Source: Annona cherimola
Taxonomy: Eukaryota; Streptophyta; Magnoliopsida; Magnoliales; Annonaceae
Length of the DNA: 64,000 nucleotides
Assembly: GCA_030490835.1 (NCBI GenBank)
Contig: CM059975.1
Span: 4,057,579 to 4,121,578 of the forward strand
Direction of reading: 5' to 3'
The notes beneath the pieces are model-generated. The model searched no databases. It saw nothing but the letters and a program-made list of their open reading frames with translations, and had not been told where the DNA came from. The translations under genes and the position numbers were made by a program. This document shows positions 47,401 through 59,639 of this stretch, one piece after another (the stretch's first letter is position 1; each line of letters starts with the position of its first letter).

Positions 47401-49439
47401 AGTATGGTCCAGTGCTTGTTACAGTCAATCTAGCACAACTTATTTCACAGGATATAACTATCATGATTTTCAATTCCAACTCATGAGTTCCAAGAATGTA
47501 AACTTTCGACCAAATACAGAAGAGGATGTACTCACGATTTTCATGTTACATCCATCAGCAACCAGCTTCAACTTTTCATCTTCGGTTCCGTTTATCCTGA
47601 TTGGGTCTTTAGCTTCAGGTAGAGTCCACATTCTGCAACAAAATTTTTACATCAACTATCCATAGCTATCATTTCCATGAAAAAAAATCTGTCTTGAAAA
47701 ACCAAAGACAGGACTGATTTTCAGAGGCATGACTGCCAACTGCAAGATTTAACCATCTTTTTTTTTTCCCTCAGTGCAGGCCCGCTGAAATATGCTGTGA
47801 AAGACTGAGCCCAGGCAATTACCACACCTCAAATGGCTATGAATTGCTGCAGAACAATTAGAACTCCCACCAAAACATTGTAGTAGAAGAATTTCAGGGG
47901 ATGCTCATATATGCGTTTGCACAGAACACAGTAGCATGAGCAAGACAGGCAACATCAGGCACACAAAAATACAAAATGGTGCCCATTGGTACGTTGACAT
48001 GCCTCTTAAAGAAAAAGCTCATCCTCATATTTATAGTAAGCAATATTCATTCATCGCAATTGAGGTGAAAAGCAAGTATAGGCACTGAGACTACCAAACC
48101 ATTTGTCTATAAGTTGAAAAGCACAAGAATTGGGAAAATCAGTCCATCCCTACACATGCTGTGCTGGTTAGAACTAGCTCTTTTTTAATCAATTTTTTGG
48201 CTGGACAGAAAGGAATAATAATCACCAAGACAAGGACTCATGGATGAACAAATATAGAAGCTAGAATTGTTGAACTGTATGATTTTAAATTTTAAAAATT
48301 GAGGGAAAAAAAAAAAAAACAACAACAACAACAACAACAAAACTATCAGTGCCCTGCCCTCGATTCTAACTAGTGAGACTATCAAAAACAACAAAATTTA
48401 TAGTTAGCATTCTTCTAATAAAATGGAAGAAAACGTGCTAATAGATTATATTAGAAGAAAAGGTCAACGAATGCCAACAAAACATGGAGCTGGACTTTAA
48501 AAAGCCTTTAATGTTTATATCCAGCAAATGTACATGACTTGAGATGCTTGCTCATCAAAATAAAGTATAAAGCCTAAAGGAGCAAAATCAAAATAGTAAG
48601 CAATCTACAGCACTGGATTAAGTCAAATGGTGCTTAAAGGAGCTATATAGCAATAATCCCTTGTTCACAAGTATGGCTCAAGTACGGGATCCCGGCTGCT
48701 CAATAGAAAAGGATAAATGCCATCCAACCGACAGCCCGAATAGCCTAGATAATTCAAATGCTGAATCTCGAATAAGAATGCACGGTCAAAACATTCCACG
48801 AACAGCAGCCATTGCTCGATGCCTAATTTCGGCAGCCAAGTCGGCATAACGTCATATTTTCAGGCAGCTAACAGTCGACTGAGGGAGTCAACCGGATATA
48901 CCATCCGGATCTATGGACAGAAAAACAGAGGATCATTGATGGAATTATCGTCCCCTTTTGGAAATAAACTCACAATGGACCCAGCCACTGCAAAACAGAC
49001 CCACAAACAGAGGTAAGAAATCAACAGAGGGGAAAAGCTAACGTTTTTAGGTCTGATCTCCTGCTTCAAACACAAATTCCGACATCAGCGACGCAATACC
49101 TTAAAGTTTTCAAGCACACCCATTCCTCTTTCAGATAAAGAGTCCCGGATCTAAGCCCCGACTATCTCAATTCCAGACCTACTCCAGAACAGGACATCCA
49201 CTAGCCCACAAATTCCCACAATTTTCCCAAACCGAGTTCAACAAACGACGGATTTCCAACGAACTAACGAAGGGGGAAAAATATAAATAAAGCTTAGCGT
49301 TGTTGGGAATGGGTATTTCAAAAAGGAACCTGTTAGTGAAGAGCAAGCCAGCGCAGAAGCTTCCAATGCAAAGAAAAATAGTCCATTTTCGGGAGATGAC
49401 GCTTCTGGAAGGGACTTCTCCTTTGCATTTCATCGACAT
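41428..49439 (-). CDS. Beta-1,3-galactosyltransferase, GT31 family (type II Golgi protein)
   Basis: Eleven exons with GT-AG introns join without gap: 49330-49439, 47536-47632, 46527-46594, 46177-46388, 46014-46077, 44675-44747, 44453-44573, 43197-43284, 42986-43111, 42799-42908 and 41428-41576. Total 405 aa, a normal length for the plant B3GALT group. A signal anchor lies at about residues 19-36 after basic residues, then a DUF4094-like stem with [20 protein letters not shown] and [15 protein letters not shown]. The catalytic domain starts near [24 protein letters not shown], has the metal-binding DDD (241-243, in VKVDDDVHV) and EDVSLGSW (329-336), and ends with a Cys-rich tail. It should transfer galactose from UDP-Gal in beta-1,3 linkage in the Golgi, perhaps on arabinogalactan proteins or N-glycans. 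The second ATG (residue 3) is an alternative start. No lesion seen. Confidence 0.95.
42198..42335. repeat. Diverged tandem duplication in intron 10 of the galactosyltransferase
   Basis: Two units share TGAATATGTCAGAACA and AATGGTGGTTT at a spacing of about 70 bp. No effect on coding is expected. Confidence 0.5.
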
Positions 49440-50344
49440 CTTCTCCGTCTGCCTGACTGACTCCCCTTCTTATTCGCCTTTCTCTATTCCGTTTAGCCAA
49501 GAGAGGCTAAGCGGGTTTTGCTATCTCTCCAACCCCCGCGACCCATTTTCAAATCCATCTCGATGTCACCACGTGCAGAGCAGAAGGGAGAGGGACGGGA
49601 GCGCAGAAGATCGATTATTGAGCTTCCAAGGCGAAATCAGCCCTGAAGAAGCTGCGGCAAAACAATGGTGGAAAACACAGAACAGAGCGAGAGAGGAAGA
49701 GGGAGTACTTCCTTTCTCTGCCTTGATTTTCCTTTTCTATAAAGATGGCTGCTGTCTGATGGCTTGGAGCTTTGAAGAGAACACTTGCGGACTGGCCCCG
49801 TTCTGCCGGAGACATTTACCAAAAGCTCCCCGAAACCACCGCTGTCTTAGTTTTTACCTTCTGGACTCCCCCTTCCAACTGTTGCCGTTGGCGTTGAGGC
49901 GCTGTCTTTCATGGCAGTCGTTGGATCGCGCGGACAGGAATCCCTGTGGGTCCCAAGTCATGGACGGATACGACACCTATTCCCCACTCCATATCAGTTT
50001 ATCGGCATTTTACAAAGCGATTATGACTTGCGAGAAAAAATGATTGGAGAATAGGAAATTACGAGAGGAGTATGTGATCAAATAGATAATCATTTCCATG
50101 GAATGATTGGTTACGGTAGCCTAAACCTGCAGTAAACATGTCAATGATTTTCGACAATATGAGTCGTAAACAATATTGAGAAAGAAAAAAAACGATTTTA
50201 TCAAATCTTTTATTCTTCGTTACAGTACTTAATGTGAGTCGTAAACAAACGCTGATACAATTTTGACGAAAAATTACCTGTCTTTGACTAACTTATCTCG
50301 TCTATGCTGTCCATTTTAGGTCATGATTGTCAATACTACAAACT
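49440..50344. promoter_or_regulatory. 5' flank and likely promoter/5'UTR of the galactosyltransferase gene
   Basis: Pyrimidine-rich on the gene's sense strand and less AT-rich than the introns. A palindromic G-box core CACGTG lies at 49570-49575, 131 bp before the ATG. A 247-codon frame on the other strand overlaps exon 1 and has no recognised domain. Confidence 0.35.
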
Positions 50345-50592
50345 TTTTGGATCTAAAATTTTCATTCTTTATATTATCATACTTTTTTTATTTTTTCGCA
50401 TCTTCTAGAACAATTATCATATTTTCAATCGTTTCTACACTCTATCCACATAACTAACTTATATATTTTAACTTTATTATTTTTACTCATCATTATTACT
50501 TTTATCATATTATATTATTTTCTCTAATTTTAAATTTTTTATACCAAAAATTTTTCATTTAAAATTTTTATTACTTTCTAAACACACTCTTA
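50345..50592. mobile_element. Family B MITE
   Basis: Signature TAACTTATATATTTTAACTTTATT and right end CTAAACACACTC. The left end is weak. Confidence 0.45.
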
Positions 50593-50726
50593 ATTTGAAA
50601 GTTTGAGCCACTTCTAAGATTGTGTCAATTTTCACCCCTTAATTCTCAAGCCACTAATTTGTTATCAAAGTAAAATAAGTTGAAGATACTGGAGCAAATA
50701 TAGTAATCTTGGTTCCCATCTCTAGA

Positions 50727-50880
50727 GTTTTTTTTATTGATATATTTACATTCATCTTAATATCTATTATATTAAAGTTCTAAGATATTCTTATAAATTT
50801 GAAAATACATCTCCATTTAATAAAACCTAAAGACACAACTTCAATAAAAAAAAAAAAAAAGCTAAGATACAACTTCCAAA
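50727..50880 (-). mobile_element. SINE 3' fragment, family X
   Basis: Poly-T start, then ATTTACATTCATCTTAATAT, TCTAAGATATTCTTATAAAT and GACACAACTTC, a diverged match to the family X 3' body. The tRNA head is missing. Confidence 0.5.
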
Positions 50881-51679
50881 TAATAAACAGTGATAAAATA
50901 CCCAGCTCTCATTAGAACTGATGCCAACCGTATGGCTCCTTAAGGTGCGTGTTAAAAAAATCGTGGCAGCAGTGCGCCGTACGGCCATCTGAAGATTCAT
51001 GTCATGATACAATTGCATGCCTGATGTTACATTGGCATCATTATGATGGTGGGCCACACAGATCTCTTCCTTGCAAGTTTACATGCAGCTACCAGTTGTT
51101 GTAGGAGTAGGACTTCCCTTTCCGGGCTTTGTATTCCGCCCTACGATTGTCGCTGCTTGTTTGAGGCCATAGTAGAAACATTTTTATAGAATCTATTAAT
51201 CAATAACCTTTTTTTATTCACAAATTACGTATTTCAACTAACATTAGTTGTGAGGATTGACCTTTTTGATTTATACAGGAACGCTCACGTCGGCTACTTA
51301 GCTAACGTGGAAAATCCGCATCATGTGTGCGGAGAAAATGGCTCGTCAGGTGGTGCCCACCGGCCACCGCCACTTGCCAATGCAGTCGTCGAACCTGGAG
51401 CGTGTCAGCCCATGGCTCGATCGGAACATGGTTTCCGATGGACGATGGCAATCAAAACTCCAGATGGCAGGAGAGAAATGCTACTGTTAAAGAAAACGGT
51501 GGCACACCCCTTTCTAATAGCAAGATCTCTCTTCTCTTCCACCGCACGCCCTTTTGATGACAACGTACCAGTTCCACAATAAATGATCCCACCGCAGAAG
51601 TCCCCCATTGGCATTTAAGAAGGGAATGGCATGGCCGATTATTTAGATAAAACAACATGTAACGGAAGATCATAATACA
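50881..51679. other. Intergenic DNA with moderate GC; no supported gene
   Basis: Overlapping open frames near 51250-51670 on both strands have no recognised domain and no splice continuation. Confidence 0.35.
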
Positions 51680-51920
51680 TTTATGGTGCGTGGAAAGTGA
51701 TAAAATTTTAATTTGAGTAGTTTTGTATAAAAGTTTTTACAACAAAAGAAATGACGTAATATGATAAAGATAATTATGATGATTAAAGAAAATAAAGTTA
51801 AAATAGATAAATTAACTGTATAAGTATTTACATAGAAATGATTAAAAAGCATGATAGTTATATAAAAAATATTAATAAATAATTAAAAACACAGTTATAA
51901 AAAGTAAAATACTTTAGTTT
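51680..51920. mobile_element. Family B MITE (reversed)
   Basis: Left GGTGCGTGGAAAG; signature AAAGAAAATAAAGTTAAAATAGATAAATTAA; GAAATGATTAAAAAGCATGATAGTTATA follows, as in the copies at 63.0 and 63.7 kb. Confidence 0.5.
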
Positions 51921-52335
51921 GAAAACTTCAAATCTAACTAAGCATGCCGTTAAAATTTTTTGGATGCTCTAGAGTAACTAGTGACTATGTCTTTCTATAT
52001 AACAGAATTGAGTATACTCTTATTTATAATTTTTTCTTTATACAATAACTTCTTGATTTTTAGAATTGAGCTCCTTACTATTCGAATTAACAAGTATTGG
52101 TACTCTTAGTCAACGCATGTTAATACACTTACTTATTACTTTATATTAAACCGAGTAAGAAAATATTAAAATTAATACACATAAATGGAAGGATATTTAG
52201 ATTTAAGTCAATAAACTAGTTGTATAAAAAATACTCATGACTCTAATAAGATTAAATTACTTTTGAATGAGTTATGATTAACAGACAATAAAAAAAGAAA
52301 AGTCTAGTCCCTCACTCATACGAAAAATCACGGAG
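51921..52335. other. AT-rich intergenic DNA; nothing recognised
   Basis: No gene or clear repeat. Confidence 0.3.
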
Positions 52336-52745
52336 AGAGATTCATGGAGTCCACATCATAATATATTTTAGACTAAAGTATAATATTCATTTATTTTTAG
52401 AATTAGTTATATTTTTTATATTTTTCTTCATAAACGTGTTTACCTAAGTATATTCAATTTATATACAAAGTTTTGTCATTTATAATATTTTTAAAAACTT
52501 ATTTTTATTTTTTAAAATTAAGTTTTTCAGAGGAGAAAAATTACTTAAATATCATTGAAATTAATGATTTTAAAAAATAAAAAATAAATGTATAAAAATA
52601 TAATAAAATGAAAAAATCTTATATCTAAATTGAATACACCTAGCAAAACATATTTACGAAGAAAAATAAAAAATATAACTAATTACAAAAATAAAAAAAA
52701 TATTATATTTTAGCCTAAAATATATTATGATGTATATATTGACGC
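52336..52745. mobile_element. Family A-core palindromic MITE (copy A8)
   Basis: Ends contain ACATCATAATATATTTTAG and its complement (CTAAAATATATTATGATGT). Core CCTAAGTATATTCAATTTAT pairs with ATTGAATACACCTAG. The ends differ from those of other copies. No clear target duplication. Confidence 0.6.
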
Positions 52746-52838
52746 TCGAAAATTCATCTCGTTAGTGCACATCATAGAAAAAAGTGCAAAAAATAAAAAT
52801 AAAAAAATTTACCCTCGCACGGTCTCGTTGACATCCTT

Positions 52839-53139
52839 TTTTTTTATGGTTTATATTTACATACATCTCAACACATATTACATTGTAGTTCTGAGACATT
52901 CTTACAAACAAGGAGATACATAACTCCTCCAAAGAAATCTGGAGACACAGCTCCACTAAAGAATTAGGAAGAACAGCTTCCATCCAGCCTAAGGGAGACA
53001 ACAGCTCCTACCCCACCTCAAAGGGAGACCACAGCTCCCACACCAGTTTTCCGGGCCGAAATCCCAACGTGGGATTTGAACCCACAACCTGCGCTAAAGG
53101 GCCCAACACCCCTGCCACCTGCGCTAGCCGCAGGTGACG
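52839..53139 (-). mobile_element. tRNA-derived SINE, family X (copy 3)
   Basis: Perfect 16-bp duplication TCTCGTTGACATCCTT (52823-52838, 53140-53155). Minus-strand box B GGGTTCAAATCCC near 53075. Body with GGGAGCTGTGGTCTCCC and TTTGTAAGAATGTCTCAGA. Confidence 0.9.
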
Positions 53140-53155
53140 TCTCGTTGACATCCTT

Positions 53156-53822
53156 GGTAGTATAGTGTATTCATTAACAATAGATTCAGATAAGCTTAGG
53201 TTGATATGATATCCAAAATCTAAATCCTTGTAAGAGAAGTTTTTCAGATCCTGTTTGTAACTTGGAATCGTCTTTTAACTATAGATGGATGCTCCTATCC
53301 AGTCAAATAATTCTGATCCTATCCTATAGATGGATGGACAAAAACGAGAGGAAGGGCAAGGCAATTATTGCAGAGCTTCTTCGGGTTGGCTTTTACTTGC
53401 GCCCCCACCACCACCTTTGCACTCTGCAGAGCATTAATGCTCTCCATGTTTGCTCTCGTCCCGGCAATCCAGACCCGTGCTTTTTCCCCCATGAGTCCGT
53501 AGCTAGCTCGGCAGAGAAAACTTGAGCGTAGCAGCCTAGTTTTGAAGATTTGTGGCCCACCATCCCTTATGCATAGTTAAAAGTACATTCTAGCCTTGCC
53601 CGTGGCTTCACCAAGTGAAGATGTTTCCTAAAGAAAGTACAATTTTCCCATATCCAACATTAACAGTAGAATCTTTAAGCCTTCGTGGTAATTAATAAGA
53701 TATTCTCTTTTACTGCTTTCTTCAGAGAGTTGGTGTTTATGTGAGAAGAATCTACGCGGCCATCAGTACGTCTGTCTATTTATTGGCTGTCCAAAATACA
53801 TTTTTATTTTTATTATTTTATA
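53156..53822. other. Intergenic DNA; no supported gene
   Basis: An 87-codon frame near 53262 lacks any recognised domain. Confidence 0.35.
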
Positions 53823-53831
53823 AATATAAAC

Positions 53832-54239
53832 GGAGCCCAATCCAGTGCACCCGGGTGCATTCAGCCTCAATGCACCCGGGTGCACTGCACCTATTTTTTT
53901 TTATTTTTTTTTGAAAATTTTTGTATACAATGGTTAATCTAGGTTTATTTAACATATGTATCAATTTTTACTATTTTTGGAGACTTTTAGATATTTTTTT
54001 ATATTTTTTAAAATCAGTGGCATTTTCGGTAATTTAAAATTACGAAAAATGCCACTGATTTTAAAAAATCTAAAAAAATATCTAAAAAACTCCAAAAATA
54101 GTAAAAATTGATACATATGTTAAATAAACCTATATTAACAGATTCATGAAAAAAATTTCAAAAAAAAATAAAAAAAATAGGTGCAGTGCACCCGGGTGCA
54201 TTGAGGCTGAATGCACCCGGGTGCACTGGATTGGGCTCC
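53832..54239. mobile_element. Palindromic Mutator-type MITE, family A (copy A9)
   Basis: 408 bp, almost perfectly symmetrical. Ends GGAGCCCAATCCAGTGCACC and complement. Outer domain with two GCACCCGGGTGC hairpins. Core CAGTGGCATTTTCGG and TTTTTACTATTTTTGGAGA shared with A1. Flanks AATATAAAC and TATATAAGC (7 of 9) suggest a worn duplication. Confidence 0.87.
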
Positions 54240-55216
54240 TATATAAGCCCTATCTAGATTTTGCTCTATGTAAAATTTGATATTTTTATTTATTTAAATG
54301 TTTTGAATTTTTGGAAATTAACAAAATGGGTATGACAATTTCATCGATTTTCAAAAACCCAAACCAATTCAAAAGTTGACAAATTTTATACATGGCAATG
54401 TCTAGATAGGGTTTATGAATTTATAAATAAAGCAATTAATTTTAAAAAATTTTGGGCTACTCATAAATCGAACCATATTTCCATAAAAGCTCTTATGCAT
54501 TTCGTTATCAATTAAAAGAGAGTAACGGAAGAAACAAAGGCAAAAGCTTTCGCATGTCTTTTGCATATCTGGGATCTAATTACAACCTTTCTTTATTTCC
54601 GTGTATACATGTAACGAAACAAGCCCTCTTCCCATCAGCCCGCCCAGCCTTGTAAAGATGAGTCATGTTATATAATGATAATATTATTAACAATAATGAG
54701 TTTTGGGGTCCCCACATTGAATTTAAAATCCCCCAAACCAGTCAACTCATAACTCTAATTTAAGTTATGATAATCATCGCAAAATGATGATTAGACCCAA
54801 CACACGTTGCAGGGAAAAGAGGATTGCTATATAAGTGCTTCAAAGTGGCTCAAACAGAAATGGAGCTTCATGAATGGTTCAGGGTCATGCGGAGGGTAGT
54901 CTTAGATTTGGTGTTGGTCTATTCTGTAAACAGAAGCAGCAACTGGCATTCCCTTTCTCTGCATCTCGTATATGATGCTTTCCTTGTAAATCACTCAATG
55001 GGCCAGCCAAGGCCAATGGCGTTGGTTGGATTTTAGATCACGTTCGGAGACATGGCAGTGCACGTGCAGAGCAAGAGCGAGGTGGCATGTCTATACACAC
55101 ATGGGACCCAGTTGGGGAGATGATTCGTATTTCAACAAGGCTGCGAAGGTGGCATGTCTATTTCAAAACTACTCTAATAGAAAAAAGTAATGCGCTTCCT
55201 TTAACGTGTTAATATG
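54240..55216. other. Intergenic DNA; no supported gene
   Basis: A 70-codon frame near 54824 has no recognised domain. A GCACGTGC motif near 55060 is palindromic. Confidence 0.35.
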
Positions 55217-55570
55217 AATTAAGGAAGGCGTATGGTCGCAAGCCAAAAACATTATTTTATTTTTATTTTTTAGAACTTTTTTTTTATAAAAACTGTATGT
55301 AAATCTAGGTGTATTTAATGTATAAATTAAGTTTTATTATTTTTAAAAAAAATTATATGTTTATTTTGCATTTTTAAATATAGAAGTCTTTTAATAATTT
55401 TCAACGGTTTAAAATGATATATCTTTATGTTTAAAAATTCAAAATAAATATATACATATTTTTAAAATTGGTAAAATTTTGATTTTTAAATTAAATAATC
55501 TAGATTAACAATTTTATAAAAAATATTAAAAATTAGAACTGTATCTTTGGATTGGTGACCGACGTAAAAT
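55217..55570. mobile_element. Family A-core MITE (copy A10), diverged
   Basis: GTAAATCTAGGTGTATTTAATG and an inverted partner near 55480-55510 (TTAAATAATCTAGATTAAC). Ends GGTCGCAAGCCAAAAACA against a loose complement. Confidence 0.5.
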
Positions 55571-56086
55571 GATCGAACCCCATTAAAGAATAGCACATTG
55601 GCCGTTGATCCACGGATATCCTTTACAAAATTTAAGAACATTTACGGGATTTTCTTACTAAAAGACATTAAAAACCTTTTAATGGATGCACATTCGTATA
55701 AAAAAAATATTTCAAACTCTCGAAGTCTAGAACTGAGATTTTCTATATTTTGATTGAATTAATGACATTAATAGATCATTGCAAGCTCCGATAACCGTTC
55801 GTATTGAGATTTGTTTACATCATCGTCGTGAAATTAATACCCTTTTTAATCTTGAACTTTGGTAATTAATTTAATCTGTTAAGTCCTTATAATAAAAATG
55901 AGTAATTTATCACCTAGCATAGTATCAATTTTAGGTGGAATGATCGAACATATGATATGGGTCGGTCCATGCCTACGGATTTGATGTTTAGTTTGTAACT
56001 GTATAAAATAATGAATTTAGTCAATCTCATCACTACCATGCCAAACCTTGATATATTTGCAGCTAAACATTAATCGTTGTATGTAA
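55571..56086. other. Intergenic DNA; nothing recognised
   Basis: No gene or clear repeat. Confidence 0.3.
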
Positions 56087-56242
56087 CACTACACGCATCA
56101 ATTTTTTAAAAGTAGTTGCATTTATTCCTATGTAAATGCAATCGTAAATTTGGCTTGATATAGCTAATTTTTTGACTATTTTCTACAATTAATTATTTAG
56201 CTACAAATAATTAATTACTTTTGAGTTGTGGTATTTGGTTAA

Positions 56243-56540
56243 AGGGCTGCGCTTTATGTAACTTGGTTACATAAAAGTAGACATATGTAACCCCTTCAAA
56301 TGGTTAGATGGTTTAGATGTTGAATAAACTTCTTTAAAATTAATATTTTAGCATTAAATCATTTTATTATATTGATTTTATACATTAACTCATATACAGT
56401 TAAACTAAACAAATAAAATGATTTTCAATATATTATAAATGATGTTAAATATAATAGATGATGTAGATTTTTCATCAACCATCAAGATTTTAAATATAAA
56501 GGGAGTTGCATAGAAAATGGGTTTCGTAAAAAGGGGAACA
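56243..56540. mobile_element. Family D MITE nested in the CACTA-like element
   Basis: GGGCTGCGCTTTATGTAAC start, ATTTTAGCATTAAATCATTTTATTATATTGATTTTA and GATTTTTCATCAACCAT in the same order as at 30.1 kb. Confidence 0.5.
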
Positions 56541-56692
56541 TTGGCTAAATATAGTCATCTTTTACATTAAATGCAATTAGAAGTATATTTAAAATAACCA
56601 TCAAAATTTTTGAATTGGTTTGGATTTTTGAAAAACGATGAACTTGTCATAACAGTTTCGTTAATTTTTAAAAAATTTAAAAAAGTCACTTG

Positions 56693-56936
56693 AGCTCGAT
56701 TGGTCACAATAGTAGGAATAAGAGTCCGTGTTATTCGTGTGCATGGATTTGAATCTCACATCCCAAGATTTTGATCGAAATTTAGACAGGAGCATTAGTT
56801 CTCTCTTAAAAATAATGATAGGATGTTTAAAGCAGTTAGCCTCCTTCCAGCTAGATGGAGCTTATAATGTCCAGAGTAGATGTGTTTGAGATGTAATACA
56901 AGATATTACAGTATACAACACCAATAAAAAATAACC
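56693..56936 (+). mobile_element. tRNA-derived SINE, nested
   Basis: Head GAGCTCGATTGGTCAC resembles box A, GGATTTGAATCTCAC resembles box B. 3' body GATGTAATACAAGATATTAC and a tail with CACCAATAAAAAATAA. Target duplication not clear. Confidence 0.6.
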
Positions 56937-57081
56937 ATTAAAATTTTTTGCTGTGATCAATATAGGATTTAGGTGCATTTAATAAATGTAACCAAATCTT
57001 TAGATGCATTTGATTAAACATAGCCAAGTTAAAATTTTAGTTGCAAAAAATTAGTCACACGTACTACATTTTCTTGTAGTG

Positions 57082-57662
57082 AAACTATGCAACTAATTTG
57101 TTTGCTGCATTTACTTATTTGCGGCCAAGTGACGTTTAATTGCTGCATTTCAAAAAAACAGGGAAAAATATAATTTTCGTTTATATGCTAAGGTAGTTGT
57201 CGCACTTATTCTCCCAGAAAGCGACGTCCCTGTCCGTTTCACGCATCAAGTAAAGAATACGTGCGATATCAAGCTGACGGGAGATCGTCAAAATGTCGTC
57301 CGAATAATCACAAGCATGACATCTAACGGTGAAGAGCAGGCAATTGTATAAGTGGGCAAAATACACTTACGCCCCTAAAGTTTCTTTAATTGTGCATTTA
57401 ATTAATCTACTCCTTTAAAATTTCAAATACCAAGTCTACTTTTTAAACTGCGCTCATGCCTCTAAATTTTGTTTATATTACGTAGGCCCTCTAGCAATCA
57501 AATGATTTTGATTTGTTGATTTATTTGTAGTTGCTAGTAATTTACATGATGTCCAATTGAGACGGTCTTTCGAGATATCAACTAAATAAATAATAATAAA
57601 TCAATGATTGAGCTGTATTTCATATAACAAAACTAAGCCATTTACTAACAATATGATATTGA
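57082..57662. other. Intergenic DNA; nothing recognised
   Basis: A short frame near 57181-57366 has no recognised domain. Confidence 0.3.
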
Positions 57663-57955
57663 GGGTGTATTTGGTTACACACAAAACATGTCAATGAAAA
57701 CTTTTCAATCAAAAACTTTTCACTCCCCATAACTACCTTATTTTTTAATTATTTTTTTCACATTTTCTTATATAAACAATCCTACTTTTCAATCATTTCC
57801 ACACAAATACCCATACAACTACCCTATCTATTTTAACTTTATTCTCTTTACACCTCATTATTACTCCTATCATATCACATCATTTTCTATCAACTTGACA
57901 ACTTCTACTCTGAAAAGTTTTCATAAAAAAGTTTTACTCTCAACCAAACGCACCC
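57663..57955. mobile_element. Family B MITE (best copy)
   Basis: Ends GGGTGTATTTGGTT and the complement of GGGTGCGTTTGGTT, flanked by TGA on both sides (a 3-bp duplication, as in PIF/Harbinger-type elements). Inner CTATCTATTTTAACTTTATTC signature. No coding sequence. Confidence 0.65.
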
Positions 57956-58514
57956 TGATTTTCATTATTTAAATACCGTTGAATTCATTAAAAAATGTTA
58001 TCTTTTGAAATTATTTTTACGACAAAAAATATACATATATAATTGAATGTTTAGTTGTTCTTAATTGGTATTGACAAACATATTTGCTACTAACAACTAT
58101 TTAAAAGGAAATATTCAGTTGTCTCTACAAATGCAATCAATATTTTTTTTAAAGGGTCCCCCTTCCATGTAATCACCTACATCTATCTTTTTCTACTAAA
58201 TTTTAATTTTTGTGACAAGATTTATGATTGCCAAAGATAAAAAATTTTGCATTGGAAGCTAAAATTCTTAGGAACGATATGATTTGCATGCACGCATCCA
58301 TACACACATTGATAGGCATGGTGCGAAAGAATGGTTTATTGGGATTGCGGGTGCGTGCTGTAGATTAGCATGGGGAGAGATACGGTTGGATGGATTTCAC
58401 GGGGGCAAGCGGCCCGCTTTCCGAGGCAAGCCATTAAATGGCAGCCAAAGATTTGTATAAAACATAACAATAAACGGGAATTAGAATTCAGAACATTTCA
58501 TGCAAATTAATAAG
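57956..58514. other. Intergenic DNA; nothing recognised
   Basis: No gene or clear repeat. Confidence 0.3.
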
Positions 58515-58874
58515 AGAAGTGATTCTATTACCCGAGTGAAATAAATATCTTGCTTAACCTCCTTAAAAAACTCATTTATAATAATTTTTTTATTTTTTCT
58601 TCATACACTTATTTATCCACGTATATTTAACATACAGACTAAGTTTTTTTTTTGGATATATGTATATATTTTTTTGAGATTTTTAAAAATAAAGGTATTT
58701 TAAAAATATTAAAAATATATATACACATATTTAAAAATAGTAAAACTTGATTATATATTAAATACACTTAGATAAATAGAAAAAAGCAAAAAATGTTATA
58801 AATGAATTTTTTAAAGTGAGCTAAGCAAAAAATTTATTTAGCCGTTTAGCCCGAGCTAACATGATCATTCTTCC
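58515..58874. mobile_element. Family A MITE (copy A11), same end type as A2
   Basis: Right end TTTAGCCCGAGCTAACATGATC resembles the A2 end. Core TATTTAACATACAGACTAAG and AAAACTTGATTATATATTAAA. Flanks ATTAATAAG and ATTAATAGT (7 of 9). Confidence 0.65.
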
Positions 58875-59639
58875 ATTAATAGTAGTCTGCATTGTGATCC
58901 CGACGTTAGGCAAGTGGTTTCACATCAAGCTTGTATGCCCTCGAATTTGAACCCAACGTTCGCCATTGCATTGCCTTCATAATAATAATTCCCGCATTAA
59001 AATATGTAAACATAAAAATAAAAAGATGAGAATGGATAAAAAAAAATTTAAAAAAAAGCAAAAAATAATACAATGTATGTATATGTGATAAGGATAACAA
59101 GTGAACCTAAAGAGAATAAAATTAAAATACAATGGATAATTTACCAAAATATAAATATATTTGTAGAAAAAGTCTAATAAATAATTAAAATGTCAAATTA
59201 TTTTAAAGGATATATAATAAGAATAAATTTTAAAAACTTGTACAGGTTACCGACCGAACCGGCCGTTAGATGTTAGATTTGAAAATCCAAATGAGACCGA
59301 TTCAAAGTATTCGGAATAATGGGAAGCTAAAATGTGCAGACAAAAAAAAAGGTAAATTTCAGAAGGCAGGCGTTGTCGTAAATGCATTTGGTTAATAGTA
59401 ATTTTTAATAATAGCTTGGTCGGTCGTTCGTACTCTCGCGTTCATATGGATGATGTGCTGCTCACATTGAATGCTTATCAATGGCAATCAGACCACAACG
59501 TCAAGATCCTGAGCCCACTGTAGTTGGATCATAATGAAAGGGTCGGATTAAGAGAACATGTCCGCATGTGATATCACATTTTCTTTTTCCACTTTTACAT
59601 GAATTTGCATGAGTTGCCAATTCAAATAACTTTTTATTA
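58875..59639. other. Intergenic DNA; nothing recognised
   Basis: Includes a family-B-like AGAGAATAAAATTAAAATACA near 59112 without ends. Confidence 0.3.

Larger units (their letters stand above)
56087..57081. mobile_element. Candidate small non-autonomous CACTA element with nested insertions
   Basis: The right end TTTTCTTGTAGTG is the exact complement of the common plant CACTA terminus. The left end starts CACTACACG. Flanking triplets TAA and AAA differ by one. No transposase. A family D MITE and a SINE are nested inside. Confidence 0.5.

Noticed and set aside
49300..50043. 247-codon open frame on the plus strand
   Set aside because: It overlaps exon 1 and the 5' flank of the galactosyltransferase on the other strand, shows no domain, and has Ser/Arg-rich low-information composition.
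51250..51582. 110-codon plus-strand frame
   Set aside because: Overlapping frames of similar length on both strands, no recognised domain, no splice continuation.
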